Source of the DNA: Amycolatopsis sp. A133
GTDB lineage: Bacteria; Actinomycetota; Actinomycetes; Mycobacteriales; Pseudonocardiaceae
Direction of reading: 5' to 3'
Assembly (NCBI RefSeq): GCF_031082405.1
Contig: NZ_JAVHJU010000051.1
Span: 62,001-126,000 of the forward strand
DNA length: 64,000 nt
Shown here: one piece after another, positions 50,577 to 58,468 of the stretch
Position numbering within the stretch: position 1 is the first letter of the stretch
How the letters are laid out: every line of letters starts with the position of its first letter
Position numbers and translations under genes: made by a program
The notes under the pieces: generated by a model
What the model was told of the DNA's origin: nothing
Databases searched by the model: none
What the model saw: the letters and a program-made list of their open reading frames with translations, nothing else

Positions 50577-51800
50577 TCAGCCGGTGATCGCGGCGTTGAT
50601 CAGGATGTCGACGGCCTGGTCGTTGCGCGTGGTCTGCGGCCCGATCTGGGTGTCGCGCGGGTAGAAGCCCGGGCTGCTGCCCTTCGGGTACATCTCGAAG
50701 GTGAAGCTCCAGATCTTGTGCTGCGCCCACATCCAGTCGTTGACGCTGCCGTCGGTGATGTAGAGGTCGCTGGACTGCTGCGGCGTGTAGCCGTTGGTCG
50801 CGGCCATCTGCTTGCCGAGCGTCTCGAACTTCGTCGCGTCGGCGGCGGTGAGCCCGGGCGCGGTCCGGTCGTAGGTGTAGCCGAACGGCCAGAGCACCAG
50901 CTCGGAGTAGGTGTGGAAGTCGATGTGCGTCTTGATCTGCTGGACGCCGCCGACCGCCCGCGAGTTCACCCAGTTCGAGAGGGAGCGGGTCTCGGGTGCG
51001 GAGAACGCCGCCGTGCCGCGGTAGGTCTCACTCGACGTCGAGCCCGAGGAGCCGCCGCAGCAGCCCCACTTGTAACCCCAGTTGCGGTTGGTGTCGGTGC
51101 CGGGGCCCTGGCGGTTCTTGCGCCAGCTGTGGAAGGTGCCGCCGGAGATGTCGTACTCGGAGCCGTCCGGGTTGACGCTGGGGATCACCCAGATCTCGGT
51201 GCTGTCGACCAGCCGCTTGATCGCGCTGTTCGTCGCGTACCCGCTGGTCAGCCGCTGCACGATGTGCAGGCACATCTCGGTGGTGAGGTGCTCGCGCGCG
51301 TGCTGGTTGCAGGTGAAGAGGACCTCGGGCTCGTTCTCGTCCGTCGCGGCGTTGTCGGAGATCTTGAGCAGCGACAGGGCCCGGCCCTCGTACGACGTGC
51401 CGGCACTGCCCAGTTTCGTCAGCGACGGGTAGTTCGCAACGGCCTTCTGCAGCTCGGTCTGCGTCTCCGCGTAGGTGTGGTAGCCGGTGTAGCCGGCCGG
51501 GAAGTCCTCGACGGTCGCGGTGCCCTGCGGCCGGTTCACCTTGCCGAGCGCCTTGACGCCGAAGCCCTTCGCGCGCAGCTGGGCCGCTTCGCCGGGGTTG
51601 GCGATGACCGTGGTCGTCGCGCCTTCGCTGTCGAGGATGTCCGCGCCGGTCCGCGCGACCTCGGTGCGCTCCTGGGCGGTAGCGGCCCCGGTCACCTCGT
51701 ACACCTGCGGTCCGTCGGGCTGGGCGGCACCGGCCTGGCCGCCGGCGGTGAGCACCAAGAGGGCGGCGGCCGCCGCGGCCATGCACGTTCGTGTGCGCAT
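50577..51800 (-). CDS. Secreted M14 family zinc carboxypeptidase
   Basis: This 407-residue protein has a signal peptide ('TCMAAAAAALLVLTAGG'), a short propeptide, then the peptidase. Zinc ligands are His and Glu in 'FTCNQHAREHLTTEM' and His in 'IKTHIDFHTYSELVLWPFG'. The substrate Arg/Asn site is 'KNRQGPGTDTNRNWGYKWG' and the catalytic Glu is in 'WSFTFEMYPKG'. A double Cys ('GCCGG') may form a loop disulphide. It is a carboxypeptidase T/A-type exoenzyme for nutrient peptides. The ATG at 51800 has GGAG at good spacing. Confidence 0.95.
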   Translation of the reverse strand: MRTRTCMAAAAAALLVLTAGGQAGAAQPDGPQVYEVTGAATAQERTEVARTGADILDSEGATTTVIANPGEAAQLRAKGFGVKALGKVNRPQGTATVEDFPAGYTGYHTYAETQTELQKAVANYPSLTKLGSAGTSYEGRALSLLKISDNAATDENEPEVLFTCNQHAREHLTTEMCLHIVQRLTSGYATNSAIKRLVDSTEIWVIPSVNPDGSEYDISGGTFHSWRKNRQGPGTDTNRNWGYKWGCCGGSSGSTSSETYRGTAAFSAPETRSLSNWVNSRAVGGVQQIKTHIDFHTYSELVLWPFGYTYDRTAPGLTAADATKFETLGKQMAATNGYTPQQSSDLYITDGSVNDWMWAQHKIWSFTFEMYPKGSSPGFYPRDTQIGPQTTRNDQAVDILINAAITG

Positions 51801-51888
51801 CACGTCTCCTGCTCTCGGGGGTTCCTCGACCTTGGCCGGAGCCGGACGTAGTGCGCAATCCGGGAGGGTACGGATCTAATGGCGGTTT

Positions 51889-52476
51889 CTAGCCGTAGTT
51901 CGCAAAACAGAGAGCCTCGATGTCGGCACGCAGCGTGGCGAACGGCCGAGGGCGCACCCGCTGCTGGACGACCGTGCCCAGCAGGTACGACAGGAGCGCC
52001 CGGGCCCTGGCCCGCGGGTCGTCGACGTCGAGCGGGGCGAGGAGCTCGGCGAGCAGCTCCGTGAGCGACGTGAGCATGACGTCGATGGCCTGCGGGTGCT
52101 GCGCCCGTCCGGCGGCGATCCAGTACTCGAACCAGAGGAGCGCGGCGTTCGGGTTCGCGGCGAAGACGCTCAGGTACTCCTCGAGGACGGCGAAGAGCCG
52201 CTCACGGGGTTCGTCGTGCTTCGCGGCGACCTCGCGCAGGCCCGCGGCGAACGCGGTGATGTGCGCGGCCATGGCCCGGTCGATGAGGACGTCGATGTCG
52301 GCGAAGTAGTAGTGGATCGCGCTCTTGGTGAGCGGCCCGGCCTCGGCGATGGCCCGGACGGTGCACCCCGCCAGCCCGTCGCGGGCGAGCACGACCCGGG
52401 CGGCTTCGACGATCTGTTCCTGCTTGGCCAGCTGGTTCGGCGAGAGCCGCTCGCTGCGGCCGGGGACTGCGCTCAC
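51889..52476 (-). CDS. TetR/AcrR family transcriptional regulator
   Basis: This 195-residue protein has a helix-turn-helix 'CTVRAIAEAGPLTKSAIHYY' after 'KQEQIVEAARVVLARDG'. The ligand domain contains 'LLWFEYWIAAGRAQHPQAID'. I start it at GTG 52476, where the frame becomes TetR-like; the upstream part has poor composition. It is divergent from the Gre-like gene 116 bases away and lies upstream of the M14 peptidase. Ligand and targets are unknown. Confidence 0.85.
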   Translation of the reverse strand: MSAVPGRSERLSPNQLAKQEQIVEAARVVLARDGLAGCTVRAIAEAGPLTKSAIHYYFADIDVLIDRAMAAHITAFAAGLREVAAKHDEPRERLFAVLEEYLSVFAANPNAALLWFEYWIAAGRAQHPQAIDVMLTSLTELLAELLAPLDVDDPRARARALLSYLLGTVVQQRVRPRPFATLRADIEALCFANYG

Positions 52477-52592
52477 GGTGATTCTCGTTACCCTCTTCCT
52501 GGACGCCCGACCCGAAATCCTATGGGCAGACGTCCTGTCGGCGGCTTTCGGGTGAAAAACCGGATTGGCCACCCCGCTCCGCGCAGCGGACA

Positions 52593-53057
52593 ATGCCCGG
52601 CATGGTGATCTCAGGGGACAAGGGGCTCAGCCCGGCTGCGCGCAGCCAGCTGGAGAAGGAAATCGCGAACCTGCGCACGCAGCGGGAAGCCCTCGCGCCG
52701 CAACCCGGCGAGCAGGAACGCACCGGCGACGCGGCGGACCAGGCGGACGTGATCGACCGAGCGGAGTCCGCCGCCCGCCTCGACCGCCAGATCGCCGAAC
52801 TGGCGGCCAAGATGGAACACGGCGGCTACGGCAACAGCCAGCTCCCGGACGGCACGGTGGTCTCCCTCCGCTTCCCCGACGGAGACGAAGAGACGTTCCA
52901 GGTGGTAACGGTCCCGGGCGAAGACGCGGACGCGATCACCTCGGACAGCCCCTTGGGCTTGGCCCTGGTCGGAGCCAAGGCCGGCGACGAGATCACCTAC
53001 CGAACCCCCCGAGGCGACGCCAAGGCCACCGTGGTGAAGGTGACCCCGCCAAAGTAA
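52593..53057 (+). CDS. GreA/GreB-family transcription factor-like protein
   Basis: This 154-residue protein has an N-terminal coiled coil ('ARSQLEKEIANLRTQREAL', then 'DQADVIDRAESAARLDRQIA') and a C-terminal FKBP-like Gre domain ('VVSLRFPDGDEETFQVVTV', 'SDSPLGLALVGAKAGDEITY'). The acidic tip residues between the helices ('TGDAADQADVID') fit a factor entering the RNA polymerase secondary channel. It is shorter and more divergent than the main GreA, so it may be a paralogue such as an anti-cleavage or regulator type. Start ATG 52593 or 52602. Confidence 0.88.
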   Translation: MPGMVISGDKGLSPAARSQLEKEIANLRTQREALAPQPGEQERTGDAADQADVIDRAESAARLDRQIAELAAKMEHGGYGNSQLPDGTVVSLRFPDGDEETFQVVTVPGEDADAITSDSPLGLALVGAKAGDEITYRTPRGDAKATVVKVTPPK

Positions 53058-53072
53058 CCCCTTGCCCACCCG

Positions 53073-53103
53073 AAGGGCCTCCGGCTTGCGGCCGGAGGCC
53101 CTT
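53073..53103 (+). terminator. Terminator of the gre-like gene
   Basis: AAGGGCCTCCGGC and its exact complement form a 13-base stem around a 5-base loop, 16 bases after the stop codon, followed by TGCTGTG. Confidence 0.85.
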
Positions 53104-53398
53104 TGCTGTGTCGACTTTGCCCCGGACGGGTGGACCTCGAGGGTGAGTTCGAGGCCCAACCCAGCGACGACGGCGACCGTGGTGAACCGGATCTTCCCCG
53201 CGAAGGGTGAACCTCCGGAAGTTTCTTCTCCCACCGACTAGGCGTCTTGGACCTGGTCTCAAAACTCGGCGTGTCGCTAGGTGAACCCACGGCCCGCCCG
53301 TGGCTCCGCACCGCCCGCCTGTGGACCCGGCCCGACGGACCGGAGGTCTGTCAGAGAGACTGGGGGCCATTGCCCGCCCTCTCGACCTGGAGCCTTTG
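53104..53398. other. Gene-free stretch before the four-domain cold-shock gene
   Basis: About 295 bases with no supported gene. It holds a copy of an IS5-type terminal repeat at 53250-53265. The minus strand at 53105-53235 reads a short peptide ('IRFTTVAVVAGLGLELTLEV') that loosely resembles the end of an HTH antitoxin, but there is no start, stop or domain to support it. The cold-shock promoter must lie to the right of the terminal repeat. Confidence 0.55.
53250..53265. repeat. Isolated IS terminal inverted repeat (left)
   Basis: ACCTGGTCTCAAAACT is the exact reverse complement of 55255-55270, the outer end of the decayed IS5-type element. A degenerate third copy (13 of 16) is at 54582-54597 in the same orientation as this one. 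No transposase sequence lies to its left. Confidence 0.8.
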
Positions 53399-54346
53399 AT
53401 GCCGCAAGGGACCGTCCGTTGGTTCGACGCCGAACGGGGTTTCGGCTTCCTCGCGCCCGAGGACGGCTCGCCGGACGTGTTTGTGCACGCCTCCGAGATC
53501 GTCGGGGACGGCGGCGCCAAAGTGCTCCGCGAGGGTCAGGCCGTCGTGTTCGAGGTCGGCGAGAACGACCGCGGGCCCGAGGCGCTGCGCGTTCGCGTCA
53601 CCGCCGATGCGGCCACCGGCAGCGCCGTGGGCCTGCTCGGCACCATCAACTGGTACGAGCCGGGCAAGGGGTACGGCTTCGCGTCGCCGGACGGCGGCGG
53701 CGCCGACATCTTCGTGCACAGCTCCGCCATCGTGACCGGCGGCGTGGTCACCGAGGGGCAGCGGGTGGCCTTCCTGATCGTCGAAGGCGAGCGCGGCCCG
53801 CAGGCCGGGCACGTGATCCCGCTGGGAGCAGGGGCCGGCTCACCCGCTGCGGCTGGTATCGCGGACGGTGCCGACGGCACGGTGGCCTGGTACGACGAGG
53901 ACAAGGGCTTCGGCTTCATCAACCCCGACTCCGGCGCCGGGGACGTCTTCGTTCACGCCCGGGCCCTGGCCGAGGGGCTGACGTGGCTCGCGGAGGGCGA
54001 CCGCGTCGCCTACGAGGTGGCTAGTGGAGACAAGGGCCCGCAGGCCCGCGACGTGCACCTGGTCCGGGGCGCCGAGCCCCAGACGGCGCCGCAGCGGTCG
54101 GCACCTGCCGCGGCCGCAGGGCCGGCGGCGCGGGACGTGCCCGTACGAGGCGGCGAGGGCGTCGTCGCGCGCTACGACGGCGACCGCGGCTTCGGCTTCA
54201 TCACCCCGGACGCAGGCGGCGACGATCTCTTCGCCCACGCGTCCGTGATCATGGGGTCGGAGCCGCTGCAGAAGGGTGACCGGGTCCGGTACGCGGTGCG
54301 TCAGAGCGACCGGGGCCCGCAGGCCGACCGCGTCGAACGCCTCTGA
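53399..54346 (+). CDS. Four-tandem cold-shock-domain protein
   Basis: This 315-residue protein is built almost entirely of four cold-shock (S1-like OB) domains, roughly at 1-68, 79-143, 160-223 and 252-315. Each has RNP1 and RNP2 motifs: 'RGFGFLAP'/'VFVHAS', 'KGYGFASP'/'IFVHSS', 'KGFGFINP'/'VFVHAR', 'RGFGFITP'/'LFAHAS'. Ordinary bacterial Csp proteins have one such domain of about 67 residues. Multiple domains should bind long single-stranded RNA or DNA with high avidity. The ATG at 53399 begins exactly at domain 1; no clear ribosome site is visible. It lies between IS-type terminal repeats. Confidence 0.93.
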   Translation: MPQGTVRWFDAERGFGFLAPEDGSPDVFVHASEIVGDGGAKVLREGQAVVFEVGENDRGPEALRVRVTADAATGSAVGLLGTINWYEPGKGYGFASPDGGGADIFVHSSAIVTGGVVTEGQRVAFLIVEGERGPQAGHVIPLGAGAGSPAAAGIADGADGTVAWYDEDKGFGFINPDSGAGDVFVHARALAEGLTWLAEGDRVAYEVASGDKGPQARDVHLVRGAEPQTAPQRSAPAAAAGPAARDVPVRGGEGVVARYDGDRGFGFITPDAGGDDLFAHASVIMGSEPLQKGDRVRYAVRQSDRGPQADRVERL

Positions 54347-54577
54347 AGAGGCGGCCCCACCGATGGCTGATCACTTCCCGACGAGAGTGCTCGTTCATCC
54401 CCGTCGATGGGTGCCGTCAGCAACGCGGCTGCAGCCTCCTCCAGGAGATCGATCTCCCTCGTGGTGACGGGGGCCCCGTGCCGACCCGAGGACCTGCTCC
54501 GCGCTCAGAAGCTCACCAGTCACCCCCACCCGACGACACAGAGCTACCGATGTATCCCAAACGAGTGAATGGATGCG
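54347..54577. other. Gene-free stretch between the cold-shock gene and IS remnant
   Basis: About 230 bases. On the minus strand the frame continuing out of the transposase tail shows 'RRVGVTGELLSAEQVLGSA', and after a shift 'REIDLLEEAAAALLTAPID' continues in another frame. The codon use looks coding, so this may be a broken gene fragment, but I cannot name it. Confidence 0.4.
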
Positions 54578-54581
54578 TTGG

Positions 54582-55270
54582 ACCTGGTCGCAGAGCTCGA
54601 TCTTGATGAGCCGGCGGACGTTGATCACGGTGCAGGCCAGCGTGAGTAGCGCCAGCGTGGTGCGTTCGGTCCGGTCGTAGCGCAGCCCGAGGCGGTTGAA
54701 CCGCAGCAGCCAGGAGATGGTGCGTTCGACGACCCAGCGGAACCGGCCGAGGCGGGACTTGCTCTCAATCCCGCGCCGGGCGATACGGACCTTGATACCG
54801 CGGCGGGTCAGGTAGCGTCAGTGGGGCTGCGGCCGGGTCAGCTCGCCCCCCTTTTCGACCGCACCGACACCGCGTCGATGCAGCCTCTGGTCCAGTCGAG
54901 CTCGTCGATGTTGGACAGCTCGTCGAGCACGAGCTGGTGCAGCCGGGCCCACACGCCGGCGTCCTGCCACTCACGTAACCGCCGCCACGCGGTGTGCCCG
55001 GAACCGCATCCGAGCTGCTCGGGCAGGTCTCGCCAGCGGCAGCCGGTGTCGAGCACGAACAAGATCCCCTCTAGCGCGACACGGTCATCGATCCGGGGCC
55101 GCCCACCCGGACCGCGCGGCGCTGGCCGGGACGGGATCAGGGGTTCGATCAGCTCCCAGAGCCGGTCTTCGACCCGCCGCTGCTGCGTCGTCTTCGCCAC
55201 GACTGCCCACGATCGACGACCAGGACCGGCCGGTTACGCAGTGACACACCCTTAAGTTTTGAGACCAGGT
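54582..55270 (-). mobile_element. Decayed IS5-family (IS1647-like) insertion sequence
   Basis: A 689-base element has the terminal repeat AGTTTTGAGACCAGGT at its right end (55255-55270) and the partly degenerate complement ACCTGGTCGCAGAGCT at its left end (54582-54597; 13 of 16). It contains a transposase broken by internal deletion. Intact relatives are longer, so roughly 200-300 bases are missing. No target-site duplication is evident. It inserted next to tRNA-Thr. Confidence 0.85.
54590..55200 (-). pseudogene. IS5-family transposase, internally deleted and frameshifted
   Basis: The N-terminal part (54838-55200) starts 'MAKTTQQRRVEDRLWELIEP', contains the DUF4096 domain ('GCRWRDLPEQLGCGSGHTAW') and reaches the first catalytic Asp in 'TRGCIDAVSVRSKRG'. 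A frameshift follows within a run of A and G. After about 20 bases the sequence joins directly to the C-terminal part, 'RYLTRRGIKVRIARRGIESK' and 'RFRWVVERTISWLLRFNRL', which holds the catalytic Glu. The section with the second catalytic Asp is absent, so the DDE triad is incomplete and the enzyme is dead. Confidence 0.9.
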
Positions 55271-55334
55271 GTTAGTCACCCACCAAACGAGTCAGGCCCC
55301 ACCCGAAGACTCTCGGATGGGGCCTGACCTGCGG

Positions 55335-55408
55335 AGCCGCCTAGGGGAATCGAACCCCTGACCTATTCATTACGAGTGAATCGCTCTGGCCGACTGAGCT
55401 AAGGCGGC
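55335..55408 (-). tRNA. tRNA-Thr (anticodon CGT)
   Basis: On the minus strand the 74-base gene folds as a cloverleaf: acceptor GCCGCCT/AGGCGGC, D-arm around AGCTCAGTCGGCCAGAGC, anticodon stem ATTCA/TGAAT with loop CTCGTAA (anticodon CGT, reading ACG), and T-arm AGGGGTTCGATTCCCCT. The discriminator is T and no CCA is encoded. It lies 65 bases from the IS remnant. Confidence 0.95.
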
Positions 55409-55541
55409 GTGTCTTCGGCTTGCGCCGGCGACGTCGTCAAGTGTAGCGGAGGCTGTCGACGTCACTTTTCGGGGGGACCGTCGTTAGGGCCCTATGACGT
55501 CGGTCTCCCACCACCGTCGACCTATCTGGAGGCTCTGGCAC

Positions 55542-57209
55542 ATGCGGCGAAGACTGCCCCGTTCGGTGGCCCTGCCGGCGGCCGCGGCGTTGGTCCTGTT
55601 CAGCGCGGCTCCGGCGTACGCCGATACGACCTATCCGACTACGCCGATCCCGCAGCCGGCGAATCCGGGGCAGGCGCCGATCTCGGCGCCGATCGGGCCG
55701 CAGCCGCTGGGGCACGCCGTTGGGGATGCCGGGACTGCGCTCGGGATCATCCGGCTGCTGCCCAATGCCGTGCCGACCAGCACGATCCTGCCGGGGTTCG
55801 GGCAGACGCTGCCGAAGCAGTCCGCGCTCGAGGCCGGGATGGGGCTGTCGAGCGCGTCGGCGAACTCGGATGCCTACCTCAGCTATGAGAAGGCAGTTGC
55901 GCAGGCGTCGCCGTTCGGGGTGTCCGTGGGCGGGAACGCGCCGCAGACTCCGGGGAGCGTCGTGCAGACCGCGCTGCCGGACAACCCGCAGCCGATCAGC
56001 GGCGGGCTCAACGCACCGTCGAACCCGCTGCTCAACGTGGGTCTGCTCAACGGGAGCGCGCACGCGAGGTGGAGCCAGACGCTCGGCCCGTGCGTCGACA
56101 CCATCGCCGATGCCAGCACCTCCGTGGCCAGCCTGTCGCTGCTGAACGTCGTGCCGTCGATGCCGAACCTCGGCCTGGACGCGCTGAAGCCGAAGCTCGA
56201 CCCGGGCTCGCTGGCGAGCGGGTTCGACCTCACCAAGGGCCTGCAGAGCCTCGGTGGCCTGCTGCAGGGCGGCGGGCAGACCGCCGCGGACGGCAACGGA
56301 TCGCTGCTGAGCCTGCCGAACACGCTGTCGTCGCGGTCGCAGGTGAAGCTGGTCGACATCCCCGGTTCGAAGAACAAGGCCGTGCAGTCGACGTCGACGC
56401 TGCAGGCCGCGGACATCGAGATCCTCAAGGGCACGCCGCTCGCGTTGAGCGTCAAGGTGGCCAGCCAGCCGACGCTCAAGGTGACCTCCACCGGCGACGC
56501 GAAGACGTCCAAGGTCGAGTACACCGCGCCCGTGCTGACCATCGCGGCGGGCGGCAAGACGCTGTACACGCTCGACGCCGCGCACCCGACCAAGGACATC
56601 CCGATCGGGCTGCCCCTGAAGGGGCTGAGCGACCAGTTCGGGCAGCTCAATGACATCCCGGTGGTCGGCGGGCTCGTCTCGACGCTCACCAAGGGCGTCC
56701 AGCAGGTCGGGACCACCGCGGGCACCGTGCTCGACCTCGGGGTGCTGCGGCTGAGCATCGCCGGGCTCGACCAGAAGTCGGCGAACATGACCACGCCGTT
56801 CAAGGGCTACCAGCTGGGCGCGTCGGCGCGGATGTTCGACCTGCAGCTGCTGCCGACGACGAAGCTCAAGAGCCTGCTGCCGGACGACCAGGCGAAGAAC
56901 CTGCCGTCGTCGCTGGCCCAGCTGTCCCTCGGCGAGCAGATCGCCCGGGCGTACGCGCCGACCGGCGGCGTGGTCTGCGGGACCGCGGCGACGCCGCCGC
57001 CCGCGGGTGGCGAGGCGCCGAAGGGACCGGTGAAGAACCTCGCCTACACCGGTGGCGCCTACGACACGGTGCCGCTGTTCTGGACGGGCACCGCGATGCT
57101 GCTGCTCGGTGTGGTCATGGTGGCCGCGATGCCGGGCGGAAGGCGGCGTCCGCTGGCCGTGGCCGTCGAGGAGAAGCCGTTCAAGCCGTCACCCCGGCCG
57201 CGCGAGTGA
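55542..57209 (+). CDS. Secreted surface protein with LAYTG sorting signal
   Basis: This 555-residue protein begins with a signal peptide ('LPRSVALPAAAALVLFSAAP' up to 'AYA'). The body is Leu/Gly/Ser-rich, with 'LKVTSTGDAKTSKVEYTAP' and 'VLTIAAGGKTLYTLDAAHP', and 'TLGPCVDTIADASTSVASLS' near residue 180. I recognise no catalytic domain. The C-terminus carries 'LAYTGGAYDTVPLF', a hydrophobic helix ('TAMLLLGVVMVAAMPGG') and Arg-rich end, the class E sortase (LAxTG) sorting pattern of actinobacteria. It should be linked covalently to the cell wall. The ATG at 55542 has GGAGG 9 bases upstream. Confidence 0.85.
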   Translation: MRRRLPRSVALPAAAALVLFSAAPAYADTTYPTTPIPQPANPGQAPISAPIGPQPLGHAVGDAGTALGIIRLLPNAVPTSTILPGFGQTLPKQSALEAGMGLSSASANSDAYLSYEKAVAQASPFGVSVGGNAPQTPGSVVQTALPDNPQPISGGLNAPSNPLLNVGLLNGSAHARWSQTLGPCVDTIADASTSVASLSLLNVVPSMPNLGLDALKPKLDPGSLASGFDLTKGLQSLGGLLQGGGQTAADGNGSLLSLPNTLSSRSQVKLVDIPGSKNKAVQSTSTLQAADIEILKGTPLALSVKVASQPTLKVTSTGDAKTSKVEYTAPVLTIAAGGKTLYTLDAAHPTKDIPIGLPLKGLSDQFGQLNDIPVVGGLVSTLTKGVQQVGTTAGTVLDLGVLRLSIAGLDQKSANMTTPFKGYQLGASARMFDLQLLPTTKLKSLLPDDQAKNLPSSLAQLSLGEQIARAYAPTGGVVCGTAATPPPAGGEAPKGPVKNLAYTGGAYDTVPLFWTGTAMLLLGVVMVAAMPGGRRRPLAVAVEEKPFKPSPRPRE

Positions 57210-57221
57210 CCCGAGGGGTGT

Positions 57222-57258
57222 GAAGGACCCCGCCGGGAGCTTCTCGGCGGGGTCCTTC
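57222..57258. terminator. Bidirectional terminator between the surface protein and holB
   Basis: GAAGGACCCCGCCG and its exact complement form a 14-base stem with a 9-base loop. It lies 12 bases after one stop and 4 bases before the other, serving both convergent genes. Confidence 0.85.
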
Positions 57259-57262
57259 GCGT

Positions 57263-58468
57263 TCAGCCCTGGCGAAGCGTCGTGACCATCGCCTCGACGG
57301 CGATGCGCGGCTTCACGTTCAGATCGATCGCCTCACGGCACTCCAGCACCGCTTCGAGGCGGCGCAGCGTCGACTCCGGCGTCCAGGACGACGCCGCTTC
57401 GCGGATCTGGTCGGCGTGGTCCGGGTGGTTGAGCGTCGCGCCGGAGCGGGTCGCCGTCACCAGGACGTCGCGGTAGAAGCCCATGAGGTCGACCAGCGCC
57501 AGGTCGAGCGTGTCGCGCTGGGTGCGGGTCGCGCGGGACTTCTGCTTCTTCTCGAGCTGCTTGACCGCGGCTTCGGCGGCTCGTTTGGCCCCGGCGACGC
57601 CCTTGCCGATGCCGTCGCCGCCCATCGCGGTCCGCAGCTCGTTGCGCTCGTCTTCGTCGCGGCCTTTGCTGGCTTCGCCCGCGTCCGCCTCGGCCGCGCT
57701 GATCAGCTGGTCGGCGCAGGTGAAGATGTCGCTCATCCGGCGCAGGCCGAGCGGGATCCGCAGCACGGTGGCCCGGCGCTGCCGGGCGGCCTCGTCGGTG
57801 GCGAGCCGGCGCGCGCGGCCGACGTGGCCACCGCAAACCGAAGCGGCCCACTGCGCGCGTTCGGCGTCGACGCCGTCGCGGCGCATCAGCACGTCGGCGA
57901 TCGCCTCCGGCGGCGGCGTCCGGAGCGTCACCAGCCGGCAGCGCGAACGGATCGTCACCGAGACGTCTTCGGGGTGGTCCGAGGGCGCGCAGAGCAGGAA
58001 CACCGTGCGGTCCGGCGGTTCTTCCACGGCCTTCAGCAGGGCGTTCGACGCGCCTTCGGTGAGCCTGTCCGCGTCCTCGATGATCACGACCTGCCAGTTG
58101 CCGGTCGTCGGGCGGCGCGCGGCGGCCTGCACCAGCGCCCGCATCTCGGCGACCGAGATCGACAGGCCTTCGGGCACCACGAGGCGGACGTCGGCGTGGG
58201 TGCCCGCCATCGTCGTGTGGCAGCCAGGACAGGCGTCGCAGCCGGTGCCGGTGCTGCACTGCAGGGCCGCGGCGAAGGTCCGGGCGGCCACCGAACGGCC
58301 GGAGCCGGGTGGGCCGGTCAGCAGCCAGGCGTGCGTCATCGCGCCGGGCGGCGCGGGTTCGCCGGCGACGATCTTGGCGGCGGCCGCAGCGGCCGAGCTC
58401 AGCGTCTCGACCGCGGGCTCCTGGCCGACCAGCTGGTTCCAGACGCCGATGCGTTCGGTCGTCGTCAC
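57263..58468 (-). CDS. holB: DNA polymerase III delta-prime subunit
   Basis: This 401-residue clamp-loader subunit has 'WLLTGPPGSGRSVAARTF' as the Walker A-like loop, with Arg replacing the catalytic Lys as expected of a non-hydrolysing delta-prime. The zinc module has 'CDACPGCHT' with a further Cys upstream, then 'VVIIEDADRLTEGASNALLK' and the arginine-finger SRC in 'VTIRSRCRLVTLRTP'. The GTG start overlaps the upstream fusion gene's stop as GTGA. The operon order (kinase-like gene then holB) matches the tmk-holB pair of many bacteria. Confidence 0.94.
   Translation of the reverse strand: MTTTERIGVWNQLVGQEPAVETLSSAAAAAAKIVAGEPAPPGAMTHAWLLTGPPGSGRSVAARTFAAALQCSTGTGCDACPGCHTTMAGTHADVRLVVPEGLSISVAEMRALVQAAARRPTTGNWQVVIIEDADRLTEGASNALLKAVEEPPDRTVFLLCAPSDHPEDVSVTIRSRCRLVTLRTPPPEAIADVLMRRDGVDAERAQWAASVCGGHVGRARRLATDEAARQRRATVLRIPLGLRRMSDIFTCADQLISAAEADAGEASKGRDEDERNELRTAMGGDGIGKGVAGAKRAAEAAVKQLEKKQKSRATRTQRDTLDLALVDLMGFYRDVLVTATRSGATLNHPDHADQIREAASSWTPESTLRRLEAVLECREAIDLNVKPRIAVEAMVTTLRQG

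Noticed and set aside
53105..53235. Possible remnant of an XRE/HigA-type antitoxin on the minus strand
   Set aside because: Only about 25 residues loosely resemble an HTH protein's end; no start, stop or helix-turn-helix is present.
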